DNA of 64,000 bases, from the NCBI RefSeq assembly GCF_009937765.1, contig NZ_CP047089.1, positions 3,408,272 to 3,472,271 of the forward strand, read 5' to 3'. The translations under genes were made by a program, and so were the position numbers. Shown piece by piece: positions 53,661-62,064 of the stretch. Every line of letters starts with the position of its first letter. The first letter of the stretch is position 1. The stretch is from Bacillus pumilus. GTDB taxonomy: Bacteria; Bacillota; Bacilli; Bacillales; Bacillaceae. The notes below the pieces were generated by a model that saw only the letters and a program-made list of their open reading frames with translations, was not told the origin of the DNA and ran no database searches.

Positions 53661-54518
53661 CTAAATGCGAGAAGAGAGTGTGAAAAACGTTAATTCAGGT
53701 TTGGCTAAAAATCGAAGCGGCAGTCTTGTTGTCCCAAGTCCGCGGTTGACATAGATGCGGTGCTGATAACTTCCGTATAAACCTTCTACATATGTATGGC
53801 CGAAAGGTGCTGTGAGAATGGGTCCATAAAAAGGGAGCTGCACCTGACCGCCATGGGTATGTCCAGAAAGCTGCAAGTTAATAGGGATTGTATCCAGCTC
53901 CAATGCTGCATCAGGCTCATGTACGAGCAGCAAGGTAAATAAATCAGATGATACTTCTCGCTTTATCAGGTCATAATCCGGCACACTCATCATCAAGTCA
54001 TCCATTGTCGCAATCTGAATATGTGCCCCTTCTTTTTCTAATGGAAACACATCATTTTTACATATTGTAAAGCCGCAATCTTCCATCGTTTTCTCATAAA
54101 GATCAATGCCAAATGGTCCGTAGTCATGATTACCGCATATCGCAAGCTTACCAAACGGGGCGTGGAGCTTAGTCAAATAGGCTTTCGCTTTTTCATGCTC
54201 TTCAATCGATGCTTGAAAATCAACGAGATCCCCTGTGAACACAATGAGGTCTGGAGATTCAGCGTTGATTTGCTGCACGACGGATTCTAATTCCTTTGAA
54301 GGAAATGTATCACTTAAATGAACATCACTAAATTGAGCAATTTTAAACTGATCAAATGAAGCTGGAAGCTGAGCATCCCGAATGGTCATTGACACAGTAT
54401 CGATCATGCGTGGTTCGATGTATCTGGCATATCCATATCCACATGTTGTAGCTAAAAAACCGAGAATGCTCGCGCCAGCAGCTCCTTTTAAAAACTGTCT
54501 CCGAGAAAGTTGCTTCAT
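53661..54518 (-). CDS. ykuE: Tat-exported metallophosphoesterase YkuE
   Basis: A 285-aa protein with a twin-arginine signal (SRRQFLKGAAGASILGFLA, residues ~5-23) and metallophosphoesterase motifs FSDVHLSD, TGDLVDF, CGNHDYG, LLVHEPD and SGHTHGGQ. In B. subtilis YkuE is a Tat substrate that binds the cell wall. Start ATG 54518 with AAAGGAG. Substrate uncertain; phosphodiesters or UDP-sugar-type substrates are known for relatives. Confidence 0.93.
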   Translation of the reverse strand: MKQLSRRQFLKGAAGASILGFLATTCGYGYARYIEPRMIDTVSMTIRDAQLPASFDQFKIAQFSDVHLSDTFPSKELESVVQQINAESPDLIVFTGDLVDFQASIEEHEKAKAYLTKLHAPFGKLAICGNHDYGPFGIDLYEKTMEDCGFTICKNDVFPLEKEGAHIQIATMDDLMMSVPDYDLIKREVSSDLFTLLLVHEPDAALELDTIPINLQLSGHTHGGQVQLPFYGPILTAPFGHTYVEGLYGSYQHRIYVNRGLGTTRLPLRFLAKPELTFFTLSSRI

Positions 54519-54615
54519 ATAAGACTCCTTTATAAATAAAATTAAGTATAGCATCATATATAAAGAATCTCCCATATGGTGCATCTAGGGTCAATCATGA
54601 TATGATAGGGAATAA

Positions 54616-54633
54616 TGAATGAATAGTCATTCA
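54616..54633 (+). promoter_or_regulatory. FadR operator before fadH
   Basis: TGAATGAATAGTCATTCA is a near-perfect match to the B. subtilis FadR box (TGAATGA-N4-TCATTCA). It lies just downstream of a TATGAT -10-like element. FadR would repress fadH until long-chain acyl-CoA relieves it. Confidence 0.85.
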
Positions 54634-54654
54634 AAACTACAGAGGGGGAGAACA

Positions 54655-55419
54655 ATGACGAAACAAACAGTGATTGTCACAGGGGGATCAAGCGGAATGG
54701 GGAAGGCGATGGCTGTCCATTTGGCACACGAAGGCTGGAATGTCGTGATTACAGGAAGAACAGAAGAAACGTTAGAAAAGGTAGCAAATGAAATCAAACA
54801 AAATGGCGGCTCGATCGCTTACTTCCAAATGGATGTGCGAAACCCAGAGGATGCTGATCAAATGGTCAAATTTGCTGTAGATACATTTGGTGATGTGGAC
54901 GCTCTGATTAACAATGCTGCAGGAAACTTTTTGGTTCCAGCAGAAAAACTATCTCCAAACGGCTGGAAGGCTGTCATTGATATTGTATTAAATGGAACAT
55001 TTTTTTGCAGTCATGCAGTGGGCAATTACTGGATTCGTCAAAAGAAAAGGGGAAGTATGGTCAATATGGTGGCAACCTATGCATGGGGTGCTGGTGTAGG
55101 TGTGGCGCATTCAGCAGCAGCAAAGGCAGGCGTTTTATCCCTCACTCGAACGCTTGCAGTGGAGTGGGGAAAGCAATATCGAATTCGCGTCAATGCCATC
55201 GCGCCAGGTCCAATTGAGAGAACAGGCGGTGCGGATAAACTATGGGAATCGGAAGAGGCAGCGCAAAGAACATTAGATAGTGTTCCTCTTGGCAGACTGG
55301 GCACACCAGAGGAAATCGCAGAACTCGCAAGCTTTTTATTATCTGAACAAGCGTCTTATATAAATGGCGATTGTATCACAATGGATGGAGGGCAATGGCT
55401 CAACCAATCCCCATTTTGA
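54655..55419 (+). CDS. fadH: 2,4-dienoyl-CoA reductase
   Basis: A 254-aa short-chain dehydrogenase for oxidation of unsaturated fatty acids: NADPH motif TGGSSGMGKA at the N-terminus, NNAAGNF, and SAAAKAG in place of the usual Y-x3-K (Ser for Tyr, as typical of dienoyl-CoA reductases). Start ATG 54655 (AGAGGGGGAG upstream) removes a false extension over the FadR box. Corresponds to B. subtilis FadH (YkuF). fadG does not follow here. Confidence 0.94.
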   Translation: MTKQTVIVTGGSSGMGKAMAVHLAHEGWNVVITGRTEETLEKVANEIKQNGGSIAYFQMDVRNPEDADQMVKFAVDTFGDVDALINNAAGNFLVPAEKLSPNGWKAVIDIVLNGTFFCSHAVGNYWIRQKKRGSMVNMVATYAWGAGVGVAHSAAAKAGVLSLTRTLAVEWGKQYRIRVNAIAPGPIERTGGADKLWESEEAAQRTLDSVPLGRLGTPEEIAELASFLLSEQASYINGDCITMDGGQWLNQSPF

Positions 55420-55483
55420 ATGACGATGTAAGACCTGCTTTTGATGTGTTATAATCACACAAAGAGAGAAGCAGGTGATGAAA

Positions 55484-56704
55484 ATGGTCGATCCATTGGA
55501 TATTTTAACGAATATTGAAGATGTTTTCCCGCACTATCAAGCGATATTCAGTGCGGAAGAGCAAAAAGTGATAGGCTATGAGATTTTAGGAAGAATGAAG
55601 CTCGAGTCTGAAACAGTTAGCCTAGGCTCCTTCTTTACGGATTCATCTATTCCTGACGAATATAAAGTGGAAGTAGATCATAAAGTACTGACGCAAGCAC
55701 TCGATCTTTTCACAACAGAAGATGATGATTTGCTCATTTTTATTAATCATGATGCAAATATCTTGATGCTTGATCATGGTGAAAGCTTTTTGGAACTTTT
55801 GAAGGAATATGAAGCAAGGGGTATTCAGCTGAATCGATTTGTTATCGAATTTACAGAGCATACGTTTAGCGGCGATATTGAACAGCTTTACCATACGTTA
55901 ACGTATTTTCGTACATATGGTATTAAAATCGCCATCTCGAATATCGGAAAAGAAAGCAGCAATCTTGATCGGATTGCTTTGCTCTCACCCGATCTATTAA
56001 AAATAGATTTACACGCATTAAAGGCATCGGCTCCTTCGCCTTCCTATGAATATGTTTTGTACAGCATTTCATTGCTTGCGAGAAAAATAGGGGCAGCTTT
56101 AATTTATGAAGACATTGAAGCAAATTTTCAGCTGCAGTATGCTTGGAGAAATGGCGGAAGATACTTTCAAGGGTTCTATCTTCATGAGCCTGCGGCGGAA
56201 TTAATCGATCGCAATAAACGAAAAGATCAGCTGAGAGAAGAATTCCAGCAATTTATTGCCCATGAGAAAAAGAAACTTCAAACGGTCTACGAACATTCTG
56301 AAACATTTTATAAACGAATTCACCAAGCTGTCACGACCTTAAAAAAATCATGCAGTACAAATGATGAACTTATTCAAAAGCTGGCATTAGAATTAACGGA
56401 TTGCAGCTTTCGGATTTATATGTGTAACGAAGAAGGCTTTCAAATCACTGGAAATGTGTTTAAAAAAGAAAAAGAATGGTTGTTTCAGCCTGAATATATC
56501 GAGAAAAACTGGAGCTGGCGTCCTTATTTCCTAGCAAATATTCTCCAAATGAGAATGAGCGGGAAAGGATTTTTCAGTGATATTTACAGCGATTTAGAAA
56601 CTGGTGAGAGGATACGTACGTTTTCTTACCCGTTAGAGGGAGATATGTATTTGTTTATAGATCTTCCGTATGCCTATTTATATGAGCAAGATGGATTAAT
56701 TTAA
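55484..56704 (+). CDS. ykuI: EAL-domain protein YkuI
   Basis: A 406-aa protein with N-terminal EAL domain (FSAEEQKVIGYEILGR, IEFTEHTF, AISNIGKESSNLDRIALLSPDLLKIDL, YEDIEANFQ) and a C-terminal PAS-like domain (~265-400). B. subtilis YkuI binds cyclic di-GMP but has no measured hydrolase activity; its structure is known. Start ATG 55484 after GCAGGTGATG. A short terminator-like AGCC-TTTTA-GGCT hairpin follows (56738-56760). Confidence 0.94.
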   Translation: MVDPLDILTNIEDVFPHYQAIFSAEEQKVIGYEILGRMKLESETVSLGSFFTDSSIPDEYKVEVDHKVLTQALDLFTTEDDDLLIFINHDANILMLDHGESFLELLKEYEARGIQLNRFVIEFTEHTFSGDIEQLYHTLTYFRTYGIKIAISNIGKESSNLDRIALLSPDLLKIDLHALKASAPSPSYEYVLYSISLLARKIGAALIYEDIEANFQLQYAWRNGGRYFQGFYLHEPAAELIDRNKRKDQLREEFQQFIAHEKKKLQTVYEHSETFYKRIHQAVTTLKKSCSTNDELIQKLALELTDCSFRIYMCNEEGFQITGNVFKKEKEWLFQPEYIEKNWSWRPYFLANILQMRMSGKGFFSDIYSDLETGERIRTFSYPLEGDMYLFIDLPYAYLYEQDGLI

Positions 56705-56787
56705 AAATACAGTGAGAAGATCGCATGAACAATTTGAGTAGCCTTTTAGGCTGCTTTTTTTGATTGAAAAAAAGAAATAAAAAATGG

Positions 56788-56816
56788 TTGACAATGAAAC
56801 TGATAATCATTATCAT
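56788..56816 (+). promoter_or_regulatory. fsrA promoter with overlapping Fur box
   Basis: TTGACA (56788-56793), 17 nt, TATCAT (56811-56816). TGATAATCATTATCA (56801-56815) is a perfect Fur palindrome overlapping the spacer and -10, so transcription is on when iron is low. Confidence 0.9.
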
Positions 56817-56822
56817 TTAGTT

Positions 56823-56908
56823 ATAGAGAGAAGCTACTCTCTGTTCCCCAACCCCTCTATCAGATCAAGATCCAAAAAACTTGGCGCTACCCCCGCCAAG
56901 TTTTTTTT
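56823..56908 (+). ncRNA. fsrA: FsrA, Fur-regulated small RNA
   Basis: About 86 nt in the ykuI downstream region, where FsrA lies in B. subtilis. Elements: a 5' hairpin AGAGAG-AAGCTA-CTCTCT, a single-stranded C-rich stretch (GTTCCCCAACCCCTC) as the pairing part, and a terminator AACTTGGCG / CGCCAAGTT with eight T. FsrA blocks translation of iron-rich proteins under iron limitation. Confidence 0.92.
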
Positions 56909-56996
56909 GTGCTTTTCATCTTCGCCTCATGCATAGGACAGCCCAATCACTCCATACACCTTAAGTGATGACAGTTAGACGGTAGGAGGGAACGTC

Positions 56997-57893
56997 ATGA
57001 TCAAACGTGACAAGCGGCTGCTAATTGATTTGCCAAGACCAGATCATCCAGATGCAAATGGTGCTGCTGCTGTGCAAGAATTACTCGGCGGAAAATTCGG
57101 TGAAATGTCCACATTAAATAATTACATGTTCCAATCCTTTAACTTTAGAGGAAAACGAAAACTCAAACCGTTTTATGATCTCGTATCCAGTATTACGGCT
57201 GAAGAATTCGGTCATGTAGAACTTGTGACCACTGCTGTGAATCTCATGATTACAGGGACCACCCATGGCGGAGATCCAGATACGACACCGATGAAAGCGG
57301 CTGTCGATAAACGAAATACACAGCATTTTATTCAAACGGCTCAAACAGGTTATCCGTTTGATTCCATGGCAAAACCTTGGACCGGAGAGAATGTGTTCTC
57401 AAGCGGCAACCTGATTCTTGACCTCCTTCATAATTTCTTCCTTGAATGCGGGGCTCGTACGCACAAAATGCGCGTATATGAAATGACAGATCATCCTACA
57501 GCAAGAGAGATGATCGGTTATTTACTTGTGCGGGGCGGTGTGCACGTTGTGGCATATGCAAAGGCGCTTGAAGTAGCCACAGGAGTAGATGTAGGGAAAA
57601 TGCTCCCGATTCCAAACCTCGACAACAAATACTTTGATTCTGCGAGAAAATTTGAAGACCAAAATATTCATACAAAACTGTACACATTTAGTGATACGGA
57701 TTACAAAGATATCAATAAAATTTGGAAGGGCAGCCATCCGATTGATGGAAAACCGCTCACAGTGATTGAGGGCACCCCGCAAGGAGCACCTGTGCCAGAT
57801 TATAGAGAATTACCGGAAGAGTTTGCCCCAGGCATTTCCAAAGAGGATTTTGACGAAATTGCCAAACGTCTAATGAGATCTGCTGGTTTATAA
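56997..57893 (+). CDS. manganese catalase family protein
   Basis: A 298-aa non-haem dimanganese catalase. Metal ligands appear in the paired E-x2-H helices (GKFGEMSTLNNYMFQSF; ITAEEFGHVELV; FFLECGARTHKMRVYEM; RGGVHVVAYAKALE) and the protein has the C-terminal extension of Mn catalases (YdbD/YjqC/CotJC group). It destroys hydrogen peroxide. It sits between fsrA and ykuJ, where B. subtilis has no gene, so it is a lineage-specific insertion. GGTAGGAGGG precedes the ATG. Confidence 0.92.
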   Translation: MIKRDKRLLIDLPRPDHPDANGAAAVQELLGGKFGEMSTLNNYMFQSFNFRGKRKLKPFYDLVSSITAEEFGHVELVTTAVNLMITGTTHGGDPDTTPMKAAVDKRNTQHFIQTAQTGYPFDSMAKPWTGENVFSSGNLILDLLHNFFLECGARTHKMRVYEMTDHPTAREMIGYLLVRGGVHVVAYAKALEVATGVDVGKMLPIPNLDNKYFDSARKFEDQNIHTKLYTFSDTDYKDINKIWKGSHPIDGKPLTVIEGTPQGAPVPDYRELPEEFAPGISKEDFDEIAKRLMRSAGL

Positions 57894-58076
57894 AAACATG
57901 GTGCATGAGATCAGAAAAAAGACTCAAACTAAAAAAACAGATTCTTTTTCTTTTTTTGAATTCAAGAGGAAAAATATCATCTGAGAACACTTTATGGTAT
58001 GATGCTTTGTAGGACTTGTGTATAATCAATACGGGTTCATCTTGAGTTGTTTTTTTGAAAGGAGTCTTTTTTTAGA

Positions 58077-58319
58077 ATGTCACAATTAATGGGTATCATT
58101 ACAAGGCTGCAAAGTCTTCAAGAGACAGCAGAAGCTGCAAACGAGCCGGCACAGCGTTATTTCGAAGTGAACGGTGAGAAAATCTGTAGTGTGAAGTATT
58201 TCGAAAAGAATCAAACGTTTGAATTGACTGTTTTTCAACAAGGGGATAAGCCAAACACTTTCCCATTTGACAACATTGATATGATTTCGATTGAGATTTT
58301 TGAGCTTTTACAATCCTAA
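58077..58319 (+). CDS. ykuJ: YkuJ family protein
   Basis: An 80-aa small conserved protein (MSQLMGIITRLQSLQETAEAANEPAQRYFEVNGE ... FDNIDMISIEIFELLQ). Structure of B. subtilis YkuJ is known but function is not. AAAGGAG is ~12 nt before the ATG. Part of the conserved ykuJ-ykuK-abbA-ykuL run. Confidence 0.92.
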   Translation: MSQLMGIITRLQSLQETAEAANEPAQRYFEVNGEKICSVKYFEKNQTFELTVFQQGDKPNTFPFDNIDMISIEIFELLQS

Positions 58320-58466
58320 GCTGAATCGTATGAAATGTTTTTTCTAAGGATTCCTTCGTTTATTTGCGGCAATATACATGTGTCATCATTGGCGCAGTGT
58401 ACAAATGGAAGATGATCATTCAGCGCATATTTCGGATAAGAGACCATGAAAAAGGAGTTCCTTTCT

Positions 58467-58982
58467 GTGAGTGATTCTTTTTATTACAATCTTTCTGAAG
58501 ATCATTTAGCGTTTTCTGATGTCGTCATGAGAATGAAAGACTTTATTCGAAAAGACCCTAGATCCGTCTATGTGTTATCCATTGGTACGGACTCGCAGGT
58601 CAATCAAAATGTCACAAAATTTATGACTGCAATTCATCTCCACCGGATTGGCAAAGGGGCTTGGGGCTGCCTCACGCAACAAGTGATCAGCAGGCCTGTG
58701 CAAAGCCTTAGAGAAAAAATTTCATTAGAGACAGCGTTTAGCCAAAAGGTATGTGCAGACATCCTTGAGGGGCCTTTAACAGAACTGATGGATTTGCTTC
58801 TTCCGTTTGCTGAGGAAGGGGCAGACCTTCGTTTTGAAGCCCATTTAGATATTGGCAAAAAAGGAAGTACAAAAGAACTGATCCAGGAAATGACCGGAAT
58901 GATCACAGCTATGGGAATTGAAGCTAAAATAAAACCCGACTCATACGCAGCATTTTGCTATGCCAATCGATACACAAAATAA
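58467..58982 (+). CDS. ykuK: DUF458 / RNase H-like protein YkuK
   Basis: A 171-aa DUF458 protein (SIGTDSQVN, IHLHRIGKGAWGCLTQQVI, HLDIGKKGSTKELIQEM, MGIEAKIKPDSYAAFCYANRYTK), with an RNase H-like pattern. Start GTG 58467 after AAAAGGAG; an ATG at 58446 lies upstream of that ribosome site. Function unknown. Confidence 0.9.
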   Translation: MSDSFYYNLSEDHLAFSDVVMRMKDFIRKDPRSVYVLSIGTDSQVNQNVTKFMTAIHLHRIGKGAWGCLTQQVISRPVQSLREKISLETAFSQKVCADILEGPLTELMDLLLPFAEEGADLRFEAHLDIGKKGSTKELIQEMTGMITAMGIEAKIKPDSYAAFCYANRYTK

Positions 58983-59006
58983 ATTCCGTCATTTTTCTCC
59001 AAACCT

Positions 59007-59050
59007 TGTCGAAACGTGCGGTTGACGATTCGATTCTAGTTCCTTATTCT
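59007..59050 (+). promoter_or_regulatory. abbA promoter with Spo0A box
   Basis: TGTCGAA (59007-59013), a perfect 0A-box, lies just upstream of TTGACG (59022-59027), 17 nt, TATTCT (59045-59050). The box is at about -50, where Spo0A~P activates sigma-A promoters. Confidence 0.8.
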
Positions 59051-59131
59051 AGCTGTATAGAGAGGAAGCAGACATTCAAAAGCCTGCTAATCAATATAAA
59101 AGCATATATGAAACAGGGGGCCTGATGTTGG

Positions 59132-59323
59132 ATGAGCGTCATCGAAAATCGTTTTAATGAAGAAGAGAAAAAGCTATTATTAAACGTATTGCTGAATCAG
59201 GAATATGCTGTCGAATTACTAAGCAGTGAGATCAATGATATAGAATGTGGAACAAAAAATGTCGATGACAATACGTATAAGCAATTGATCACATTGTATG
59301 ACAGAGTAAGGTTTGAGAATTAA
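59132..59323 (+). CDS. abbA: AbrB antirepressor AbbA
   Basis: A 63-aa helical protein close to B. subtilis AbbA (ERFTEEEQKLLLN... there, NRFNEEEKKLLLNVLLNQEYAVELLSSEINDIE here). AbbA binds AbrB and strips it from DNA at the start of stationary phase; it is switched on by Spo0A, consistent with the promoter seen. AGGGGG lies upstream. A terminator (AGATACTC / GAGTATCT, 59344-59366) follows. Confidence 0.93.
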   Translation: MSVIENRFNEEEKKLLLNVLLNQEYAVELLSSEINDIECGTKNVDDNTYKQLITLYDRVRFEN

Positions 59324-59343
59324 TAATGATTTAACATTCTATT

Positions 59344-59371
59344 AGATACTCGGGAGCTGAGTATCTTTTTT
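59344..59371 (+). terminator. terminator of abbA
   Basis: AGATACTC / GAGTATCT stem followed by TTTTTT. Confidence 0.85.
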
Positions 59372-59470
59372 ATGCAGAAAAAAATCTTTCGACAAATTTC
59401 GTTTTAGTTTATGCTTAATGGTAAAGGGGAATGTATGATTGATGATTGAGAGAAAAGGGGTCGAAGAAAT

Positions 59471-59914
59471 ATGATAGAGATAGAACCAACTCAATTGCTT
59501 GAGTCAACAGTAGCTGAGCATATGATTGATGCAGATAAAGTGGCACATGTTCAAATTGGAAATAATCTTGAGCATGCTCTATTGGTCCTTACAAAAACAG
59601 GATATACAGCCATCCCGGTACTAGATCCTTCTTACCACCTGCATGGGTTAATTGGAACGAATATGATTATGGATAAGATATTTGGTTTAGAACGAATTGA
59701 ATTCGAAAAACTGGACCAACTGAAGGTAGAAGAGGTTATGCTCACTGATATCCCTAGACTTAAAACGACAGATCCTGTGCTAAAAGGTGTTCACGCTGTA
59801 ACGAATAATGGATTTGTTTGTGTCGTAAATGAGGAGCAAGTCTTTGAAGGAATATTTACACGACGTGTTGTATTAAAGCGCTTAAACGAAGTGATACATG
59901 CTGCGAAAAAATGA
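59471..59914 (+). CDS. ykuL: CBS-domain protein YkuL (DarB/CbpB-type)
   Basis: A 147-aa protein built of two CBS domains (TKTGYTAIPVLDPSYHLHGLIGTNMIMD; VTNNGFVCVVNEEQVFEGIFTRRVVLKRL). B. subtilis YkuL (DarB) binds cyclic di-AMP and, when free, activates the (p)ppGpp synthetase Rel and pyruvate carboxylase. AGGGGTCGAAG precedes the ATG. The AGCTG / CAGCT hairpin with T-run at 59914-59938 ends it. Confidence 0.93.
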   Translation: MIEIEPTQLLESTVAEHMIDADKVAHVQIGNNLEHALLVLTKTGYTAIPVLDPSYHLHGLIGTNMIMDKIFGLERIEFEKLDQLKVEEVMLTDIPRLKTTDPVLKGVHAVTNNGFVCVVNEEQVFEGIFTRRVVLKRLNEVIHAAKK

Positions 59915-60010
59915 GCTGAAGCCCAGCTTATTTTTTTTGCCTTCATAAGCAAAAATTTATATAATGGCAATATGGAATAAGAAAAACTTATAGAGAGAAA
60001 GGGGACGCCC

Positions 60011-60892
60011 ATGCAGCTTCAGGAGTTACATATGCTTGTTGTGCTAAGTGAAGAATTGAATATGAGAAAGGCTTCGGAGCGGCTCTTTGTCTCTCAGCCT
60101 GCGTTATCCCAAAGATTGCAGACAATCGAAAAAGAGTGGGGAACCAAAATCTTTTTTCGTTCTCAAAAAGGACTCACCGTAACTTCGGCAGGTGAACAGA
60201 TCATTCAATTTGCAAAAGAAGTGACGGTTGAACAAGATCGAGTGAGAGAACGAATTGATGAACTTGAAGGAGAAATTCACGGCACGCTAAAGCTTGCGGT
60301 TGCATCTATTATTGGGCAGCACTGGCTGCCGAAAGTGTTAAAGCGATATGTCGAAAAATACCCAAATGCGAAGGTATCACTTGTGACCGGCTGGAGTAGT
60401 GAAATGCTCAAAAGCTTATACGAGGATCACGTACACATTGGGATCATTCGCGGAAACCCTGATTGGAAGGGAACTAAGGAATACTTGATGACAGATCATT
60501 TATATTTAGTAGATTCTGTTATCAAAGACGTGGATGAGTTAATTGAGACAGAACGCCCGTTTATTCAATTTAAAAGCGACAGCACGTATTATCAAGAAAT
60601 TCAGCACTGGTGGCATCAAAAGTTCAAAGTGTCTCCAAAGCAGACGATTCTAGTGGATCAGATTGAGACGTGTAAACAAATGGCTTACCACGGCATCGGC
60701 TACGCCATTTTGCCTTCGGTCACCTTATACGACCATGAAAAAAGTGTTCATAAAACACCGCTTGTTGACGTGAATGGAGAGCAAATCGGACGTGACACAT
60801 GGCTGCTAGGCTATGAAGCTTCTTTTCAATTAAAACAGGTGCAAGCATTTGTTGGTGTGGTCAAAGAAATGCTTGAAAGCGATGCGGTATAA
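60011..60892 (+). CDS. ccpC: catabolite control protein C, LysR-type
   Basis: A 293-aa LysR regulator: HTH (MRKASERLFVSQPALSQRLQTIEKEWGTKIFFRSQKGL) and citrate-binding effector domain. CcpC (YkuM) represses citB and citZ, with citrate as inducer. Order ykuL-ccpC-ykuN is as in B. subtilis, apart from one inserted gene. AAAGGGGAC precedes the ATG. Confidence 0.93.
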   Translation: MQLQELHMLVVLSEELNMRKASERLFVSQPALSQRLQTIEKEWGTKIFFRSQKGLTVTSAGEQIIQFAKEVTVEQDRVRERIDELEGEIHGTLKLAVASIIGQHWLPKVLKRYVEKYPNAKVSLVTGWSSEMLKSLYEDHVHIGIIRGNPDWKGTKEYLMTDHLYLVDSVIKDVDELIETERPFIQFKSDSTYYQEIQHWWHQKFKVSPKQTILVDQIETCKQMAYHGIGYAILPSVTLYDHEKSVHKTPLVDVNGEQIGRDTWLLGYEASFQLKQVQAFVGVVKEMLESDAV

Positions 60893-60924
60893 GTACCTTC
60901 TTGGAAGAGGAAGGTGCTTTTTTT
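60891..60924 (+). terminator. terminator of ccpC
   Basis: AAGTACCTTC / GAAGGTGCTT stem, then seven T. Confidence 0.85.
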
Positions 60925-60978
60925 AGGTGAGTGATCATTTACTTAGATAGAGCGAATGATAGAGGAGACTTCAATCTT

Positions 60979-61401
60979 ATGAAAAACAATCAATTAATCA
61001 AAATACACAAACCTGAATGGGGAGATCGTTTGCGTGCGAGGTGGCGTGAACGTTTTGCTAGTCATCTTTCAATGAAAGAACAAAACGAGATATCAATAGA
61101 TGATTTTTTATGGCATTTATGTAGTTTTGAGATGGTTACATGTCTTGAAAAGGCTGAAGCGATAGACGCATTTCTTCAGCAATCAAAGGATAAGTGCACT
61201 GTTTTTTATCAATTTGTGGACGATGCATATCTTTTCGAAAATGCCAGCTCTCTTTCAATCAATGATTTACCATATCAAACGAATCATATGGATTATAACG
61301 ATATGTATGTGATGGATTGGAATGAAAAATGGACATTTGTAATGACACACGAAACGGATTATGGTCCATATTTTATTCAGATAGATGAAACGAACGAATG
61401 A
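60979..61401 (+). CDS. DUF4275-type hypothetical protein
   Basis: A 140-aa protein of the DUF4275 pattern (LWHLCSFEMVTCLEKAEAIDAFL, CTVFYQFVDDAYLFENA, MYVMDWNEKWTFVMTHETDYGPYF). Start ATG 60979 after AGAGGAG; an earlier in-frame ATG is disregarded. It lies between ccpC and ykuN, an addition not in B. subtilis. DUF4275 genes occur near toxin immunity clusters in some bacilli, but no toxin is near. Terminator AAAACCCGC / GCGGGTTTT at 61426-61462. Confidence 0.75.
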   Translation: MKNNQLIKIHKPEWGDRLRARWRERFASHLSMKEQNEISIDDFLWHLCSFEMVTCLEKAEAIDAFLQQSKDKCTVFYQFVDDAYLFENASSLSINDLPYQTNHMDYNDMYVMDWNEKWTFVMTHETDYGPYFIQIDETNE

Positions 61402-61514
61402 GAAACCGATGATCTCTTCAATACGAAAAACCCGCCTTCCAATTGGAAAGAGCGGGTTTTTCATTGAGTGATAAAAATGATTAGTCAAAGCTTTTTCATG
61501 AAATCATTTGACAA

Positions 61515-61568
61515 TGAAAATCATTATCATTTAAAGTGTACATATAATAATTGAAAATGATTATCATT
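61515..61568 (+). promoter_or_regulatory. two Fur boxes before ykuN
   Basis: TGAAAATCATTATCATT (61515-61531) and TGAAAATGATTATCATT (61552-61568) match the Fur consensus. A TATAAT lies between them (61542-61547). They explain induction of ykuNOP at low iron. Confidence 0.9.
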
Positions 61569-61587
61569 TAGATGAGGTGACCAATAG

Positions 61588-62064
61588 ATGAAAGCACTAA
61601 TTGCATTTGCGAGTATGTCTGGTAATACAGAAGATATGGCAGCGATCATAAAACAAACACTAGAAGGAAAAGGGATCGATACAGAGATGTTGGAATTTGA
61701 TGATACAAGCGCAGAGGACCTTTCTTCATACGATTATGTGTTCATCGGTTCTTATACATGGGGTGATGGTGATTTACCTTATGAAGCAGAGGATTTTTAT
61801 GAAGAGGTTTCTGCGCTTGAACTAAGTGACATCAAAGCAGCTGTGTTCGGATCCGGAGATTACAGCTATCCGAAGTTTTGTGAGGCTGTCCATACATTTC
61901 ATGACATGCTCAAATCAACTGGTGCATCTGTATTCCCTGAAACATTGAAAATGGAGCTTGCGCCTGATACAGATGAAGATGTGGCGTGCTGTCAGGAATT
62001 TGCGACAAGCTTTTTAACGTGGGCGGCGCTATCTGAGAAACGAGTTGAAAATCATGTTTCATAA
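61588..62064 (+). CDS. ykuN: flavodoxin YkuN
   Basis: A 158-aa short-chain flavodoxin: FMN-phosphate loop SMSGNTEDM at residues ~9-17, [19 protein letters not shown] and FGSGDYSYPKFCEA for isoalloxazine binding. It replaces ferredoxin as electron donor under iron limitation (for example to fatty-acid desaturase and P450). Fur boxes lie upstream. Overlaps ykuO by 11 nt. Confidence 0.95.
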   Translation: MKALIAFASMSGNTEDMAAIIKQTLEGKGIDTEMLEFDDTSAEDLSSYDYVFIGSYTWGDGDLPYEAEDFYEEVSALELSDIKAAVFGSGDYSYPKFCEAVHTFHDMLKSTGASVFPETLKMELAPDTDEDVACCQEFATSFLTWAALSEKRVENHVS

